From NCBI GenBank assembly GCA_023145535.1, contig JAGLDQ010000194.1, positions 1-5,736 on the forward strand: a stretch of DNA of 5,736 nucleotides. The letters run 5' to 3'. The notes beneath the pieces were generated by a model. That model searched no databases. It was not told the DNA's origin and saw only the letters and a program-made list of their open reading frames with translations. This DNA is from Cocleimonas sp. Its GTDB lineage: Bacteria; Pseudomonadota; Gammaproteobacteria; Thiotrichales; Thiotrichaceae. The position numbers and the translations under genes are program-made. Positions 5,412 to 5,736 of the stretch are shown here, piece after piece (position 1 is the first letter of the stretch; every line of letters begins with the position of its first letter).

Positions 5412-5731
5412 AATAGACCATTGATGGTATCCAGCTCATCTTCAAGGTCATAATCCAGTGCGGGAATTTTTAGTAGTTCCAATAACTTTAATGTTTTTGA
5501 GTAGCTTTGGTTGAGCGCCTTACTGAGCTGTCCCAGTGATAAGCTGCCGTTTTTAAAGGCTTGCAATAATATCCATTTTTTTAAGCCCATATCAAACACC
5601 TCATCATCCAAGCTAGTAGCAACAGCAATGGGTTTGCCACGTTTGGATATCAATAAATATTGATGATCCTCAATAGTTTTGCTGATTATTCCAGGATTGG
5701 TTTTAATTTCTTTTATGCCGACTGATTTCAT
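5408..5731 (-). CDS. Antitoxin with Phd-like N-terminus and UPF0175-like C-terminus
   Basis: Predicted antitoxin that neutralises the downstream PIN toxin and represses its own operon. Residues 1-42 have Phd/YefM features: VGIKEIKTNPGIISKTI, then LLISKRGKPIAVATSLDD, the strand-turn-strand typical of that DNA-binding fold. Residues about 50-107 resemble UPF0175: a hydrophobic helix (KKWILLQAFKNG), SLSLGQLSKALNQSYSKTLKLLEL as a helix-turn-helix, and an acidic tail (YDLEDELDTINGLL) suited to toxin binding. The length, 107 residues, is complete, and the start fits the usual Phd beginning. Only five bases lie upstream, so the ribosome binding site, promoter and any operator are outside the window. 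The gene is first in its operon and ends in a four-base overlap with the toxin. Confidence 0.82.
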   Translation of the reverse strand: MKSVGIKEIKTNPGIISKTIEDHQYLLISKRGKPIAVATSLDDEVFDMGLKKWILLQAFKNGSLSLGQLSKALNQSYSKTLKLLELLKIPALDYDLEDELDTINGLL

Positions 5732-5736
5732 TTGAA

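Overview
The window looks like a piece of chromosome from a gammaproteobacterium of moderate to low GC. The basis is the three-quarter-length MetH, which keeps Escherichia coli-like motifs up to its last residues (…LGYDA). The genus cannot be fixed from this sequence. A core metabolic gene on the + strand gives way at about 2811 to accessory DNA that is more AT-rich and gene-poor.

Layout. (1) Positions 1-2810, + strand: the C-terminal three quarters of cobalamin-dependent methionine synthase (metH), cut by the left window edge just after the expected zinc-cysteine pair. (2) Positions 2866-3903, - strand and convergent with metH: a replication-protein-O-like winged-helix protein, with a good ribosome binding site, a leader hairpin and a possible extended -10 promoter. 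(3) Positions 3961-4440: about 480 bases with no convincing gene but rich in structure. It holds tandem TTTGTTA heptamers, AAGCAAGC repeats, a C-rich tract, four consecutive inverted repeats within 4263-4379 (the first a perfect 14-bp stem) and an imperfect 13-bp tandem repeat. Lying upstream of a replication-initiator-like gene, it is a candidate origin or element-end region. (4) Positions 4442-4821: two gene scraps, a short - strand frame that may be the tail of a transposase and the 3' end of an unrecognised + strand gene, followed by a clear rho-independent terminator. (5) Positions 4920-5731, - strand: a toxin-antitoxin pair. The antitoxin combines a Phd-like N-terminus with a UPF0175-like C-terminus, and the DUF3368-type PIN nuclease toxin overlaps it by ATGA.

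How the parts relate. metH is housekeeping and has no functional tie to the rest. The replication gene, its structured upstream DNA, the gene scraps and the toxin-antitoxin pair together look like the remains of one or more mobile elements (plasmid, satellite or prophage replication module) beside metH. No integrase, capsid or mobilisation gene is visible here, so the type of element stays open. The most interesting parts are the hairpin and repeat array next to the orphan replication gene, and the two-domain antitoxin.
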